Notes: generated by a model from the sequence alone, not told the origin. Positions 7,844 through 20,008 are shown, counted from the stretch's first letter. The stretch is DNA of 64,000 bases from an uncultured Mycolicibacterium sp. (GCF_937941905.1 NZ_CALDGS010000094.1:1-64000), one strand, 5' to 3'. Numbers and translations are program-made.

Positions 7844-8623
7844 ATGACCACGACCGGCCGCCTCCTGCCGGTGCTGGAGTACCTGCGGCGCGACCTGGCC
7901 GGACAACTCGAGCCCGGCGACCGCACCCACATGCGCTACCCCACCGCGATCTCGCGGCTGCTGGGATTCGAGATCGTCGACGTCGGGCCGGCCACCGCGG
8001 CGGTGCGGGTGCAGGCCGACGCCGAGCGGCACGGCAACCAGCAGGGCACCGTGCACGGCGGGCTGATCGTCGAACTCGCCGACGCGGCGATCGGCACCGC
8101 GGCCTCGACGTTGTCGGTACCGGGCGAGTCGTTCACCAGCATCGACATCCGGGCGGCGTTCCTGCGGCCGGTGTGGTCCGGCCCGCTGACGGCCACCGCC
8201 CGGCCGGTCCGGACCGGCCGCACCATCAGCCACTACACCTGCGAGGTCACCCGCGCCGACGGCAAGGCCGTCGCGATGGTCACGAGCGCGGTGATGACGC
8301 TGCGCGGCGACGCCGCCCGCGGCCGCCGACCCGCGCCGCCGGGCGGCCGAAGACCCGCTCGCGCGGGAGGTGAGTGGGCGCGGAGGGGATCGAACCCCCG
8401 ACCGCTGGTGTGTAAAACCAGAGCTCTACCACTGAGCTACACGCCCTGTCGCCGGTGCAGGGTACACGCACCGGCTGCTCTTGGGAAATCGTCTCAGGCG
8501 GTGCGCAGGGCGTTCAGCGCCGCGACCCACACCGACTGGTCACGCGCCTCACCGGGCTCCTTCATCTCCGCGAACCGGATGACGCCGTCGCGGTCCACCA
8601 CGAAGGTGCCCCGGTTCGGGTAG
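7844..8623 (+). CDS. PaaI-type hotdog thioesterase with an abnormal 3' extension
   Basis: Hotdog-fold acyl-CoA thioesterase. The domain fills about residues 25-150: NQQGTVHGGLIVELADAAIG is the PaaI/4HBT active-site helix, followed by SIDIRAAFLRPV and the strand ending VTSAVMTLRG. Family members are normally 135-150 residues, yet this frame stays open for 259 codons. After residue 152 the sequence becomes Arg/Pro-rich, then reads antisense through the whole tRNA-Val gene (8375-8446) and 130 bases into ahpE before stopping at 8623. A TGA at 8371-8373 lies just before the tRNA but in another frame, so a one-base indel near the end could have removed the original stop. The domain call is sure; the real 3' end is not. 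Confidence 0.75.
   Translation: MTTTGRLLPVLEYLRRDLAGQLEPGDRTHMRYPTAISRLLGFEIVDVGPATAAVRVQADAERHGNQQGTVHGGLIVELADAAIGTAASTLSVPGESFTSIDIRAAFLRPVWSGPLTATARPVRTGRTISHYTCEVTRADGKAVAMVTSAVMTLRGDAARGRRPAPPGGRRPARAGGEWARRGSNPRPLVCKTRALPLSYTPCRRCRVHAPAALGKSSQAVRRAFSAATHTDWSRASPGSFISANRMTPSRSTTKVPRFG
8375..8446 (-). tRNA. tRNA-Val (anticodon UAC)
   Basis: Complete cloverleaf read on the reverse strand from 8446 to 8375, with the discriminator A at 8375. Acceptor stem GGGCGTG pairs with CGCGCCC (one G-U), the anticodon stem CTGGT/ACCAG encloses loop TTTACAC with anticodon TAC (reads GUA), and the T arm is GGGGG-TTCGATC-CCCTC-like. No CCA is encoded. It sits between ahpE and the thioesterase gene, antisense to the latter's overlong frame. 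Confidence 0.95.
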
Positions 8624-8964
8624 CCGAAGTCCTCGTTGAACACCCCGTAGGCCCGGGCCACCGCCCCGTGCGGCCAGAAGTCGCTGAGCACCGGGAAGGT
8701 GAACCCGTTCTCGATGGACCAGATCTTGTGGGTGGGCGGCGGCCCCACCGAGATGGCCAGCACCGCGCTGTCGTCGTTCTCGTAGTCCGGCAGGTGGTCC
8801 CGGATCTGGTCGAGCTCGCCCTGGCAGATGCCGGTGAACGCCAGCGGGAAGAACACCAGCAGCACGTTGCGTTTCCCGCGGTAGTCACCGAGTGAGACGG
8901 GGCGGCCGTTCTGGTCCTTGAGGGCGAAATCGGGTGCTTCGGTTCCGACTTCCAGCACTGTCAT
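8494..8964 (-). CDS. ahpE: One-cysteine peroxiredoxin AhpE
   Basis: Reduces peroxides and peroxynitrite; in mycobacteria it can be recycled by mycothiol/mycoredoxin. The 156-residue sequence is a near match to the M. tuberculosis AhpE pattern: FFPLAFTGICQGELDQ holds the peroxidatic Cys47 with the PxxxT/S-x-x-C arrangement, followed by SVGPPPTHKIW, LSDFWPHGAV and RGTFVVDRDGVIRF. No second resolving cysteine is present, as expected for the one-Cys class. I used the ATG at 8964 (MTVLEVGTEAPDF), which fits the start of the domain; an in-frame start at 9003 would add 13 unlikely residues and overlap the DUF3052 gene. Same order as Rv2238c-Rv2239c. Confidence 0.95.
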   Translation of the reverse strand: MTVLEVGTEAPDFALKDQNGRPVSLGDYRGKRNVLLVFFPLAFTGICQGELDQIRDHLPDYENDDSAVLAISVGPPPTHKIWSIENGFTFPVLSDFWPHGAVARAYGVFNEDFGYPNRGTFVVDRDGVIRFAEMKEPGEARDQSVWVAALNALRTA

Positions 8965-8995
8965 CGATGCCTTACCGTTCGTTGCGCCGCCGGCC

Positions 8996-9424
8996 TCAGC
9001 CACGCCGGCCCGCGGCCTTGGACTTGGGCTGCACCAGCCGGGTCGCGATCCAGTCGCCGAGATTGGCCGACGAGGTCTGCATCAAGCCGGCCGTCGGCGC
9101 GGACTCGGCGATCTCGGACGGGTGCACGTGCCCGGGCTTGCCGGTCTTGGGCGTGATCACCCAGATCACCCCGTCCTCGGCCAGCGGGCCGATCGCGCCG
9201 ATCAGCGCGTCGACGAGGTCGCCGTCGTCCTCGCGCCACCACAGCAGCACGACATCAACCACCTCGTCGGCGTCCTCGTCGAGCAGTTCACCGCCGCACG
9301 CTTCCTCGACATCGGCCCGGATGTCGTCGTCGACGTCCTCGTCCCAGCCCAGTTCCTGTACAACCTGATCTTTTTGGATGCCCAGTCGTTGGGCGTAGTT
9401 CGGGGCGTTCGCCGCCGCGACCAC
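8996..9424 (-). CDS. DUF3052 family protein
   Basis: Small acidic protein of 142 residues, matching the actinobacterial DUF3052 family (Rv2239c in M. tuberculosis). Visible features: [28 protein letters not shown] at the N-terminus (described here only by its start, residues 9-36), an Asp/Glu-rich middle, and a conserved [18 protein letters not shown] core followed by [10 protein letters not shown]. No membrane segment or signal peptide. Function unknown; it is routinely found next to ahpE and aceE in mycobacteria. The start GTG at 9424 lies 31 bases before ahpE, in the same orientation, so the two probably share a transcript. Confidence 0.88.
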   Translation of the reverse strand: MVAAANAPNYAQRLGIQKDQVVQELGWDEDVDDDIRADVEEACGGELLDEDADEVVDVVLLWWREDDGDLVDALIGAIGPLAEDGVIWVITPKTGKPGHVHPSEIAESAPTAGLMQTSSANLGDWIATRLVQPKSKAAGRRG

Positions 9425-9542
9425 GGTCGGTCCTCCTTCTCGGTGCTGGTGCGATTGCCTTATCGTCGCACGCCGGACGGTCTGTGCGAATACCGGCGCG
9501 GCGAAGTGTCAAATCGTGTCAACTCGAATCCGAATTCGCCGG

Positions 9543-10130
9543 TCATCGGAATCGATAGGCCGAGTCGCACAGATCCAGTGCCACCGAACGCACATCGTTG
9601 AGGTTGCTCACCTCGGCGTTGAATTCGTCCGGTCCGTAATTCTCCAGGAGCGCCTGGGCGACCCGGTTGGCGGCGTCCACCCAGTCGGCCAGCGCGTCGC
9701 GCAGTTCCGGGGACAGCGGATCGGAGATGGCGCCGTCGACCAGCTCGGCGCTGCGGTGCAGGGCATCGGCGGCCGGGCCGATCAGCCGGCCGGCGTCGGG
9801 ATCGCCGGCGTTGATGGCGTCGACGAATTCGTTGACCGCCGCGACGGCGTCGACGCTGGTGGCGGCGAGCGTGTCGCAGGCGCTGTGCACCGCCTCCCTG
9901 GTCACCGCCCGCTGCCGCTCGGCCTCCCGAGACCTCGACGCGGCGATCGACGCGGCGACCGAGGCCGACACCGAGGCCCGGTACTCCGGCGCGGCCGCGG
10001 CGTCCGGGCGGCCCTCGCCCCGCGTCACGGTGGTGCAGCCGACGATCACCATCGCCGCGACGGCGCCGCCGCCGACCACCGCTCCCCCCACCTGCCACCG
10101 GCGCTCGGCGCGCCGCCAACCCGTGTGCAC
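9543..10130 (-). CDS. Putative lipoprotein/membrane-anchored protein (Rv2240c-like)
   Basis: About 195 residues. The N-terminus is basic ([11 protein letters not shown]) and is followed by a Gly/Ala/Val-rich hydrophobic helix ending in VIVGC, which fits a lipobox, so the mature protein may be lipid-anchored outside the membrane. The rest is Ala-rich and helical, with [20 protein letters not shown] and repeated charged helices, and two further Cys residues. No enzyme motif. The start is uncertain: I used the GTG at 10130; an in-frame frame continues upstream to around 10263 and could add about 45 Arg-rich residues. Position next to aceE and DUF3052 matches M. tuberculosis Rv2240c, whose function is unknown. 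Confidence 0.75.
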   Translation of the reverse strand: MHTGWRRAERRWQVGGAVVGGGAVAAMVIVGCTTVTRGEGRPDAAAAPEYRASVSASVAASIAASRSREAERQRAVTREAVHSACDTLAATSVDAVAAVNEFVDAINAGDPDAGRLIGPAADALHRSAELVDGAISDPLSPELRDALADWVDAANRVAQALLENYGPDEFNAEVSNLNDVRSVALDLCDSAYRFR

Positions 10131-10343
10131 GGGTGCCGACGTTACCGGCAAAAACGCACCGTCGCGTGGTCGTCGGCGTGTTCGGTGCGACAAACGGCGC
10201 AACCTTCGGCACAAGGTCACACCCCGCCGGTGCAACTCGGGCACGATGAGGGAAAGATAAGGCATCTGCACCGGTTCAGGAGCCGTGAACCTCCTGCGAG
10301 GCGCAGAGCACAAATGAATCCCGCCGATACCAAGGAGCGGACG

Positions 10344-13127
<2,784 letters not shown>

Positions 13128-13141
13128 CCGAACCGGTGCGA

Positions 13142-13182
13142 CACCGGCCCCGGGCCCGCGGCCCGGGGCCGGTGCCCGTTTT
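13142..13182 (+). terminator. Rho-independent-like terminator after aceE
   Basis: Perfect 15-bp GC stem (13142-13156 with 13160-13174), a 3-base loop, then CCCGTTTT. It lies 14 bases after the aceE stop and separates aceE from mabR, so mabR needs its own promoter. Confidence 0.85.
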
Positions 13183-13204
13183 GGAGGAAACGACCAGTTC
13201 CTCG

Positions 13205-13222
13205 GCGTAGTCTTTGGCTATG
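13205..13222 (+). promoter_or_regulatory. Probable leaderless promoter of mabR
   Basis: TAGTCT at 13208-13213 resembles a mycobacterial -10 box, and the mabR ATG follows 6 bases after it, where transcription would start. There is no Shine-Dalgarno sequence at a useful distance (GGAGG lies over 30 bases upstream). Inference only. Confidence 0.45.
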
Positions 13223-14509
13223 GCCGACAATCGGTTCGTTCCACCGGCGAGCACCGTCGAGGTGCTACAGGCCGTGCCGGACTCGGTGCTCAAACGCCTG
13301 CACCAGTACTCGGGCCGGCTGGCCACCGAGGCGGTCCGGGTGATGGAGAAGCGGCTGCCGTTCTTCGCCGACCTGGAGGCCTCGCAACGGGCCAGCGTGC
13401 AGCTGGTGGTGCAGACCGCGGTGGTCAACTTCGTCGAGTGGATGCGCGACCCGGAGAGCGACGTCAGCTACACCGCGCAGGCGTTCGAGGTGGTGCCGCA
13501 GGACCTGCGGCGGCGCATCGCGCTGCGCCAGTCGGTGGAGATGGTGCGGGTGACGATGGAGTTCTTCGAGGAGGTGGTGCCGCTGGTGGCCCGCTCCGAG
13601 GAGCAGCTCACCGCGCTGACCGCCGGCATCCTGCGTTACAGCCGTGACCTCGCGTTCGCGGCGGCGATGGCCTACGCCGACCAGGCCGAGGCCCGCGGCG
13701 CCTGGGACACCCGGATGGAGGCCTATCTGGTCGACGCGGTGGTGCGCGGCGACATCGGGCCGGAGCTGCAGTCCCGGGCGGCCGCGCTGAACTGGGACGC
13801 CACCGCACCGGCCACCGTGATCGTGGGGCTGCCCCGGCCGGGCCGCATCGACGTGGCCGCCGAGGACGTGCACGAGGCGGTACAGCGGCACGGCCGCACC
13901 GCGCTGGCCGACGTGCACGGCACCTGGCTGGTGGCGATCGTGTCCGGCCCGCTGCTGCCCACCGACCGGGTGCTCGAGGACCTGCTCGAGGTGTTCGCCG
14001 ACGGCCCGGTGGTGATCGGGCCGACCGCGCCCACCCTGACCGCCGCGCACCGCAGCGCCACCGAGGCGATCGCCGGGATGAACGCGGTGGCCGGCTGGAG
14101 CGGGGCGCCGCGCCCGGTGGCCGCCCGCGAGCTGCTGCCGGAGCGGGCGCTGCTCGGCGACGCGACCGCGATCGCGGCCCTGGAGTCGGAGGTGATGCGG
14201 CCCTTGGCCGACGCCGGTCCGGCGCTCACCGAGACGCTGGACGCCTACCTCGACGCCGGTGGCGCGATCGAAGCTTGCGCCCGCAAATTGTTCGTTCATC
14301 CAAACACGGTGCGGTACCGGCTGAAGCGGATCGCCGAGTTCACCGGCCGGGACCCCACCGTGCCGCGGGACGCCTACGTGCTTCGGGTGGCCGCGTCTGT
14401 GGGGCGTCTCACACGGCAGGCAGCCCACCCGAGCACGACAAATGCACACGGCCTGCCCTCCCCCGCCGCGCGCCCCGCCCCACCGGCAGGTTGGCGTCCG
14501 CGTCAATAA
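13220..14509 (+). CDS. mabR: MabR, PucR-family regulator of mycolic acid synthesis
   Basis: Transcription factor that in mycobacteria binds the promoter of the fabD-acpM-kasA-kasB operon and adjusts FAS-II expression to acyl-CoA levels. The 429-residue sequence has a helical N-terminal region (residues 1-160), a GGDEF-like middle domain typical of CdaR/PucR proteins, and the C-terminal HTH_30: LDAGGAIEACARKLFVHPNTVRYRLKRI. Position directly upstream of fabD matches Rv2242. ATG at 13220; a TTG two codons earlier is possible. The last 35 residues beyond the HTH are low-complexity Pro/Ala/Arg-rich and poorly conserved in style. Confidence 0.93.
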   Translation: MADNRFVPPASTVEVLQAVPDSVLKRLHQYSGRLATEAVRVMEKRLPFFADLEASQRASVQLVVQTAVVNFVEWMRDPESDVSYTAQAFEVVPQDLRRRIALRQSVEMVRVTMEFFEEVVPLVARSEEQLTALTAGILRYSRDLAFAAAMAYADQAEARGAWDTRMEAYLVDAVVRGDIGPELQSRAAALNWDATAPATVIVGLPRPGRIDVAAEDVHEAVQRHGRTALADVHGTWLVAIVSGPLLPTDRVLEDLLEVFADGPVVIGPTAPTLTAAHRSATEAIAGMNAVAGWSGAPRPVAARELLPERALLGDATAIAALESEVMRPLADAGPALTETLDAYLDAGGAIEACARKLFVHPNTVRYRLKRIAEFTGRDPTVPRDAYVLRVAASVGRLTRQAAHPSTTNAHGLPSPAARPAPPAGWRPRQ

Positions 14510-14550
14510 CTTTCGGACGTCCCGGGATGGTCTCGATGGCGTCTCGACAC

Positions 14551-14622
14551 AGTCCGGTTTGTGGACTCTCCACAAAAACATAAGACGAGGTTCATAATCT
14601 CTTACACCGCGCAAACCGGACT
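14551..14622 (+). promoter_or_regulatory. FAS-II operon promoter with nested dyads (probable MabR operator)
   Basis: Within the 134-base AT-richer gap between mabR and fabD. A perfect 8+8 dyad TTTGTGGA-CTC-TCCACAAA spans 14558-14576. A second, wider inverted repeat, AGTCCGGTTTG at 14551-14561 and CAAACCGGACT at 14612-14622, brackets it. CATAAT at 14593-14598 is a plausible -10 box, placing the inner dyad over the -35 region. MabR is known to bind this promoter region in mycobacteria; assigning these exact repeats to it is inference. Confidence 0.7.
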
Positions 14623-14643
14623 TCACAGTGTTCTCTTAAACAC

Positions 14644-15585
14644 GTGCCTGAAACGACTGCGCCTGAGAACTCGGTGCTCGCGCTGCTGGCGCCCGGGCAG
14701 GGTTCGCAGACCCCCGGGATGCTCGCCCCGTGGCTCGAGCTGCCGGGTGCCGCCGACCGGCTGGCGGCCTGGTCGGAGATCAGCGGCCTGGACCTGGTCC
14801 GGCTCGGCACCACCGCCGACGCCGACGAGATCACCGACACCGCCGTCACCCAGCCGCTCGTGGTGGCCGCCACCCTGCTCGCCCACGAGGAGGCGGCCCG
14901 GCGCGGGCTGTTCTCCAACGCGGCCGAGGTGATCGTCGCCGGCCACTCGGTCGGCGAGATCGCCGCCTACGCCATCGCCGGGGTCATCTCCGCCGACGAC
15001 GCGATCAAGCTGGCCGCCACCCGCGGCGCGGAGATGGCCAAGGCCTGCGCGCTGGAGCCCACCGGTATGGCGGCCGTGCTCGGCGGCGACGAGGCCGAGG
15101 TGCTGGGCCGGCTCGAGGAGCTCGGCCTGATCCCGGCCAACCGCAACGCGGCCGGCCAGATCGTGGCCGCGGGCGCGGTCGACGCGCTGGACAAGCTGGC
15201 CGAGGACCCGCCCGCCAAGGCGCGGGTGCGTCGGCTGGCGACCGCCGGGGCGTTCCACACCCACTACATGGCCTCGGCGCAGGACGGCTACGCCGCCGCG
15301 GCGGCGGCCGTGACGACCGCCGAGCCCACCCGCACCCTGCTGTCCAACGCCGACGGGCAGCCGGTCGCGTCGGCCGCCGACGCGATGGACAAGCTGGTGG
15401 CCCAGCTGACCCGGCCGGTGCGCTGGGATCTGTGCACCGAGACGATGCGTCAGCGTAAGGTGGCGGCGCTGGTCGAGTTCCCGCCCGCCGGGACGCTGAC
15501 GGGCATCGCCAAGCGTGAGCTCAAGGGGGTGCCCACCCACGCAGTGAAGACCCCCGCGGACCTGGACGGGCTGACCGAGCTCTAG
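14644..15585 (+). CDS. fabD: Malonyl-CoA:ACP transacylase FabD
   Basis: Transfers malonyl from CoA to AcpM, supplying extender units to FAS-II. The 313-residue protein has the opening [13 protein letters not shown] motif, the nucleophile elbow [15 protein letters not shown] with Ser102 and His101, the RGAEMAKAC segment, and the catalytic His in GAFHTHYM. Closely similar to M. tuberculosis Rv2243. GTG start at 14644; the M. tuberculosis protein starts at a position equivalent to the in-frame GTG at 14674, so the first ten residues (PETTAPENS) may not be translated. No clear ribosome binding site for either. First gene of the FAS-II operon. Confidence 0.95.
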   Translation: MPETTAPENSVLALLAPGQGSQTPGMLAPWLELPGAADRLAAWSEISGLDLVRLGTTADADEITDTAVTQPLVVAATLLAHEEAARRGLFSNAAEVIVAGHSVGEIAAYAIAGVISADDAIKLAATRGAEMAKACALEPTGMAAVLGGDEAEVLGRLEELGLIPANRNAAGQIVAAGAVDALDKLAEDPPAKARVRRLATAGAFHTHYMASAQDGYAAAAAAVTTAEPTRTLLSNADGQPVASAADAMDKLVAQLTRPVRWDLCTETMRQRKVAALVEFPPAGTLTGIAKRELKGVPTHAVKTPADLDGLTEL

Positions 15586-15685
15586 CGGTCGCACCACATC
15601 CGGGGCGACAACCGCATATCCGAAACATCCACCCACGTCCCCGCACCCGCGGGGGCACCACACCGAAGGAAAAGAAGGAGCCATC

Positions 15686-15988
15686 GTGGCCACCACTCAG
15701 GAAGAAATCATCGCCGGTCTCGCCGAGATCATCGAAGAGGTCACCGGCATCGAGCCGTCGGAGGTGACCCCGGAGAAGTCGTTCGTCGACGATCTGGACA
15801 TCGACTCGCTGTCGATGGTGGAGATCGCCGTGCAGACCGAGGACAAGTACGGCATCAAGATCCCGGACGAGGACCTCGCCGGCCTGCGCACCGTCGGTGA
15901 CGTCGTCGCCTACATCCAGAAGCTCGAGGCCGAGAACCCCGAGGCCGCTGCCGCGCTGCGCGAGAAGATCGAATCGGAGCGTTCATGA
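15686..15988 (+). CDS. acpM: Meromycolate acyl carrier protein AcpM
   Basis: Carries growing meromycolate chains by a 4'-phosphopantetheine arm. [12 protein letters not shown] contains the attachment site Ser41, the same position as in M. tuberculosis AcpM. The 100-residue length, longer than a usual 80-residue ACP, reflects the acidic C-terminal tail ([18 protein letters not shown]) characteristic of mycobacterial AcpM. GTG start preceded by an extended purine-rich site (GAAGGAAAAGAAGGAG), suggesting very high translation. The stop overlaps the kasA ATG (ATGA). Confidence 0.97.
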   Translation: MATTQEEIIAGLAEIIEEVTGIEPSEVTPEKSFVDDLDIDSLSMVEIAVQTEDKYGIKIPDEDLAGLRTVGDVVAYIQKLEAENPEAAAALREKIESERS

Positions 15989-17235
15989 CAAAGCCCTCCA
16001 CCGCCAACGGCGGTTACCCCTCCGTGGTGGTGACCGCCGTCACGGCGACCACGTCCATTGCGGGGGATGCCGAGGGCACGTGGAAGGGCCTCCTCGCCGG
16101 TGAGAGCGGGATCCGCACGCTGGAGGACGAGTTCGTCACCAAGTGGGATCTGCCGGTCAAGATCGGCGGGCATCTCGCGGAGCCGGTCGACGATCACATG
16201 ACCCGGCTGGACATGCGCCGGATGTCCTACGTCCAGCGCATGGCCAAGCTGCTCGGCAAGCGGGTCTGGGAGGCCGCGGGTTCGCCCGAGGTCGATCCGG
16301 ACCGGTTCTCCGTCGTCATCGGCACGGGTCTGGGCGGCGGCGAGAAGATCGTCGAGACCTACGACGCGATGAATGCGGGCGGCCCCCGCAAGGTGTCGCC
16401 GCTGGCGGTGCAGATGATCATGCCGAACGGTGCCGCCGCGGTGGTCGGGCTCGAGCTCGGCGCCCGCGCCGGGGTGATCACCCCGGTGTCGGCCTGTGCG
16501 TCCGGCTCGGAGGCCATCGCGCACGCCTGGCGGCAGATCGTCATGGGTGACGCCGACATCGTCGTCTGCGGTGGCGTCGAGGGCGGCATCGAGGCGCTGC
16601 CGATCGCGGCGTTCTCGATGATGCGGGCGATGAGCACCCGCAACGACGACCCGGCCGGGGCGTCGCGGCCGTTCGACAAGGACCGGGACGGCTTCGTGTT
16701 CGGCGAGGCCGGCGCGCTGCTGGTCATCGAGACCGAGGAGCACGCCAAGGCCCGGGGTGCGACCATCCTGGCCCGGCTCATGGGCGCGGGCATCACCTCC
16801 GATGCGTTCCACATGGTGGCTCCGGCCTCCGACGGGGTGCGCGCCGGCATGGCGATGCGGCGGGCGATGGAGACCGCGGGCCTCGAGCCCAAGGACATCG
16901 ACCACATCAACGCGCACGCGACCGCCACCCCGATCGGGGACACCGCGGAGGCCAACGCCATCCGCGTGGCCGGCTGCGAGCACGCCGCGGTGTACGCCCC
17001 CAAGTCCGCGCTGGGTCACTCGATCGGCGCGGTCGGGGCCCTCGAGTCGGTGCTGACGGTGCTGACACTTCGCGACGGGGTCATCCCTCCCACGCTCAAC
17101 TACGAGACTCCGGACCCCGAGATCGACCTCGACATCGTCGCGGGCGAGCCCCGGTACGGCGACTACAAATACGCCATCAACAACTCGTTCGGCTTCGGCG
17201 GCCACAACGTGGCGCTGGCGTTCGGGCGGTACTGA
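15985..17235 (+). CDS. kasA: Beta-ketoacyl-ACP synthase KasA
   Basis: Condensing enzyme for elongation of meromycolate chains in FAS-II and a target of thiolactomycin. Catalytic triad is intact and numbered as in M. tuberculosis: Cys171 in [10 protein letters not shown], His311 in NAHATATP and His345 in [10 protein letters not shown], with Lys340. Length of 416 residues equals the M. tuberculosis enzyme. It begins with a 4-base overlap with acpM and is followed after 28 bases by kasB. Confidence 0.98.
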   Translation: MTKPSTANGGYPSVVVTAVTATTSIAGDAEGTWKGLLAGESGIRTLEDEFVTKWDLPVKIGGHLAEPVDDHMTRLDMRRMSYVQRMAKLLGKRVWEAAGSPEVDPDRFSVVIGTGLGGGEKIVETYDAMNAGGPRKVSPLAVQMIMPNGAAAVVGLELGARAGVITPVSACASGSEAIAHAWRQIVMGDADIVVCGGVEGGIEALPIAAFSMMRAMSTRNDDPAGASRPFDKDRDGFVFGEAGALLVIETEEHAKARGATILARLMGAGITSDAFHMVAPASDGVRAGMAMRRAMETAGLEPKDIDHINAHATATPIGDTAEANAIRVAGCEHAAVYAPKSALGHSIGAVGALESVLTVLTLRDGVIPPTLNYETPDPEIDLDIVAGEPRYGDYKYAINNSFGFGGHNVALAFGRY

Positions 17236-17263
17236 CGGACGAGAGGAACCTTTCGGAGCAGTA

Positions 17264-18517
17264 ATGGCAGGGTTATCGACAGGCAACGGGCTCCCCAGCG
17301 TCGTTGTCACGGGGGTTGCGATGACTACCGCCCTGGCGACCGACGCGGAAAGTACGTGGAAGCGGCTGCTCGACGGCCAGAGTGGGATCCGCAAGCTCGA
17401 GGATCCCTTCGTCGAGGAGTTCGATCTGCCGGTGCGAATCGGCGGTCACCTGCTCGAGGACTTCGACGGCGAACTGACCCGCGTGGAGCTCCGTCGCCTG
17501 TCGTACCTGCAGAAGATGTCGACCGTGCTGGGCCGGCGGGTCTGGGAGGCCGCCGGCTCGCCGGAGGTCGATCCGCGCCGGCTCATGGTGTCGATCGGCA
17601 CCGGCCTGGGCTCCACCGAGGAGCTCGTGTTCAGCTACGACGACATGCGGCAGCGCGGCCTGAGGGCGGTCTCCCCGCTGGCCGTGCAGAAGTACATGCC
17701 GAACGCCGCCGCGGCGGCCGTCGGTCTGGAGCGCAAGGCCCGCGCCGGGGTGATCACCCCGGTGTCGGCCTGCGCCTCCGGGTCGGAGGCCATCGCGCAC
17801 GCCTGGCGCAACATCGTGCTCGGTGAGGCCGACGTGGCCATCTGCGGCGGCGTGGAGACCAAGATCGAGGCGGTGCCGATCGCCGGTTTCGCCCAGATGC
17901 GCATCGTGCTGTCGACGAACAACGACAACCCGCAGGGCGCCTGCCGGCCGTTCGACAAGGACCGGGACGGCTTCGTGTTCGGCGAGGCCGGCGCGCTCAT
18001 GGTGATCGAGACCGAGGAGCACGCCAGGGCGCGCGGTGCGAACATCCTGGCCCGCCTGATGGGTGCGGCCATCACCTCCGACGGGTACCACATCGTGGCG
18101 CCCGACCCGAACGGCGAGCAGGCCGGGTACGCGATGACCCGCGCCATCGAGCTCGCCGGGCTGCAGCCGAGCGACATCGACCACGTCAACGCGCACGCCA
18201 CCGGCACGGTGGTGGGCGACGTGGCCGAGTCCAAGGCGATCAACAACGCGATGAAGGGCCACCGGCCGGCGGTGTACGCGCCGAAGGCCGCGCTCGGCCA
18301 CTCGGTGGGCGCGGTCGGTGCGGTCGAGTCGATCCTGACCGTGTTCGCGCTGCGCGACGGGATCATCCCGCCCACGCTGAACCTGGAGAACCTCGATCCG
18401 GAGATCGATCTGGACGTGGTCGCCAAGGAACCGCGCAAGGGCGATTTCAAGTACGCGATCAACAACTCCTTCGGATTCGGTGGGCACAACGTGGCGCTCG
18501 CCTTCGGTAAGTACTGA
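17264..18517 (+). CDS. kasB: Beta-ketoacyl-ACP synthase KasB
   Basis: Paralogue of KasA that extends meromycolates to full length. Triad Cys170, His311 and His346 is intact ([28 protein letters not shown]). 417 residues. It differs from KasA mainly in the N-terminal third and in the cap region (residues 200-220), while blocks such as [15 protein letters not shown] are identical in protein and partly in DNA sequence. A GAGAGGAACC site lies ahead of the ATG. The repeated kasA/kasB segments could be tracts of gene conversion. Confidence 0.97.
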   Translation: MAGLSTGNGLPSVVVTGVAMTTALATDAESTWKRLLDGQSGIRKLEDPFVEEFDLPVRIGGHLLEDFDGELTRVELRRLSYLQKMSTVLGRRVWEAAGSPEVDPRRLMVSIGTGLGSTEELVFSYDDMRQRGLRAVSPLAVQKYMPNAAAAAVGLERKARAGVITPVSACASGSEAIAHAWRNIVLGEADVAICGGVETKIEAVPIAGFAQMRIVLSTNNDNPQGACRPFDKDRDGFVFGEAGALMVIETEEHARARGANILARLMGAAITSDGYHIVAPDPNGEQAGYAMTRAIELAGLQPSDIDHVNAHATGTVVGDVAESKAINNAMKGHRPAVYAPKAALGHSVGAVGAVESILTVFALRDGIIPPTLNLENLDPEIDLDVVAKEPRKGDFKYAINNSFGFGGHNVALAFGKY

Positions 18518-18569
18518 CGCCCGCGACGCGGCGTCGGCCGGCGTCCGACGGGCAACAGGAGGAACTTCT

Positions 18570-19994
18570 ATGACGACCATGGCCCCCGCGGCCGTCGGTG
18601 AATCGCTCGACCCGCGCGATCCGCTGCTGCGCCTGAGCACCTTCTTCGACGACGGCAGCGTCGAGTTGCTGCACGAGCGGGACCGCTCGGGCGTGCTGGC
18701 CGCCGCCGGCACCGTCAACGGCGTGCGCACCATCGCGTTCTGCACCGACGGCACCGTGATGGGCGGCGCGATGGGCGTGGACGGCTGCCGGCGCATCGTC
18801 GAGGCCTACGACCTGGCCATCGCCGAGCAGAGCCCGATCGTGGGCATCTGGCACTCCGGCGGGGCCCGGCTGGCCGAGGGCGTGCGCGCCCTGCACGGCG
18901 TCGGGCTGGTGTTCGAGGCGATGATCCGCGCCTCGGGCTACATCCCGCAGATCTCGGTGGTGGTCGGCTTCGCGGCCGGCGGCGCGGCCTACGGCCCGGC
19001 GCTGACCGACGTGATCATCATGGCGCCGGAGAGCCGGGTGTTCGTCACCGGCCCGGACGTGGTGCGCGCGGTGACCGGCGAGGACGTCGACATGGCCTCG
19101 CTGGGCGGTCCGGAGACCCACCACAAGAAGTCGGGCGTGTGCCACATCGTCGCCGACGACGAGCTCGACGCCTACGAGCGGGGCCGCCGGCTGGTCGGCC
19201 TGTTCTGCCAGCAGGGCGTGTTCGACCGTTCCAAGGCCGAGGCCGGCGACTCCGACCTGCACGCGCTGCTGCCCGAGTCGCCGCGGCGCGCCTACGATGT
19301 GCACCCGATCGTGCACGGGCTGCTCGACGCCGACACCCCGTTCGAGGAGTTTCAGGCCAAGTGGGCCCCGTCGATCGTGATCGGCCTGGGCCGGCTGGCC
19401 GGCCGCACCGTCGGCGTGCTGGCCAACAACCCGCTGCGGCTCGGCGGCTGCCTGAACTCCGAGAGCGCGGAGAAGGCGGCCCGGTTCGTGCGGCTGTGCG
19501 ATGCGTTCGGCATCCCGATGGTGGTGATCGTCGACGTGCCGGGCTACCTGCCCGGGGTGGACCAGGAGTGGGGCGGCGTGGTGCGTCGCGGCGCGAAGCT
19601 GCTGCACGCCTTCGGCGAGGCCACCGTGCCGCGCGTGACGCTGGTGACCCGCAAGATCTACGGCGGCGCCTACATCGCGATGAACTCGCGTTCGCTGGGC
19701 GCGACGAAGGTGTTCGCCTGGCCGGACGCCGAGGTGGCGGTGATGGGCGCCAAGGCCGCGGTCGGCATCCTGCACAAGAAGAAGCTCGCCGCCGTCGAGG
19801 ATCCGGTCGAGCGGGAGCAGCTGCACGAGGAGCTGGCCAAGGAGCACGAGCGGATCGCCGGTGGCGTGGACGCGGCGATCGAGATCGGCGTGGTCGACGA
19901 GAAGATCGACCCGGCGCACACCCGGTCCAAGCTGACCCAGGCGCTGGCCGAGGCCGCCCCGCGGCGCGGTCGCCACAAGAACATCCCGCTGTAA
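18570..19994 (+). CDS. accD6: Acyl-CoA carboxylase beta subunit AccD6
   Basis: Carboxyltransferase subunit that makes malonyl-CoA (with an AccA3-type alpha subunit) for the FAS-I/FAS-II systems. The 474-residue protein has the two crotonase-like halves: the N-terminal acyl-CoA site with GIWHSGGARLAEGV and the oxyanion glycines in VVGFAAGGAAYGPA, and the C-terminal biotin site with RRGAKLLHAFGEATVPRVT and KIYGGAYIAMNS. ATG with GGAGGAAC ahead of it; the open frame upstream overlaps kasB and is ignored. It closes the FAS-II operon, and a long palindrome follows after 14 bases. Confidence 0.96.
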   Translation: MTTMAPAAVGESLDPRDPLLRLSTFFDDGSVELLHERDRSGVLAAAGTVNGVRTIAFCTDGTVMGGAMGVDGCRRIVEAYDLAIAEQSPIVGIWHSGGARLAEGVRALHGVGLVFEAMIRASGYIPQISVVVGFAAGGAAYGPALTDVIIMAPESRVFVTGPDVVRAVTGEDVDMASLGGPETHHKKSGVCHIVADDELDAYERGRRLVGLFCQQGVFDRSKAEAGDSDLHALLPESPRRAYDVHPIVHGLLDADTPFEEFQAKWAPSIVIGLGRLAGRTVGVLANNPLRLGGCLNSESAEKAARFVRLCDAFGIPMVVIVDVPGYLPGVDQEWGGVVRRGAKLLHAFGEATVPRVTLVTRKIYGGAYIAMNSRSLGATKVFAWPDAEVAVMGAKAAVGILHKKKLAAVEDPVEREQLHEELAKEHERIAGGVDAAIEIGVVDEKIDPAHTRSKLTQALAEAAPRRGRHKNIPL

Positions 19995-20008
19995 CCCGAC
20001 TTCCCGCC

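Noticed and set aside
8371..8450. Coding signal reading RGSNPRPLVCKTRALPLSYT
   Set aside because: This peptide is the known translation of an antisense tRNA-Val, not a protein motif; recorded only as part of the overlong thioesterase frame.
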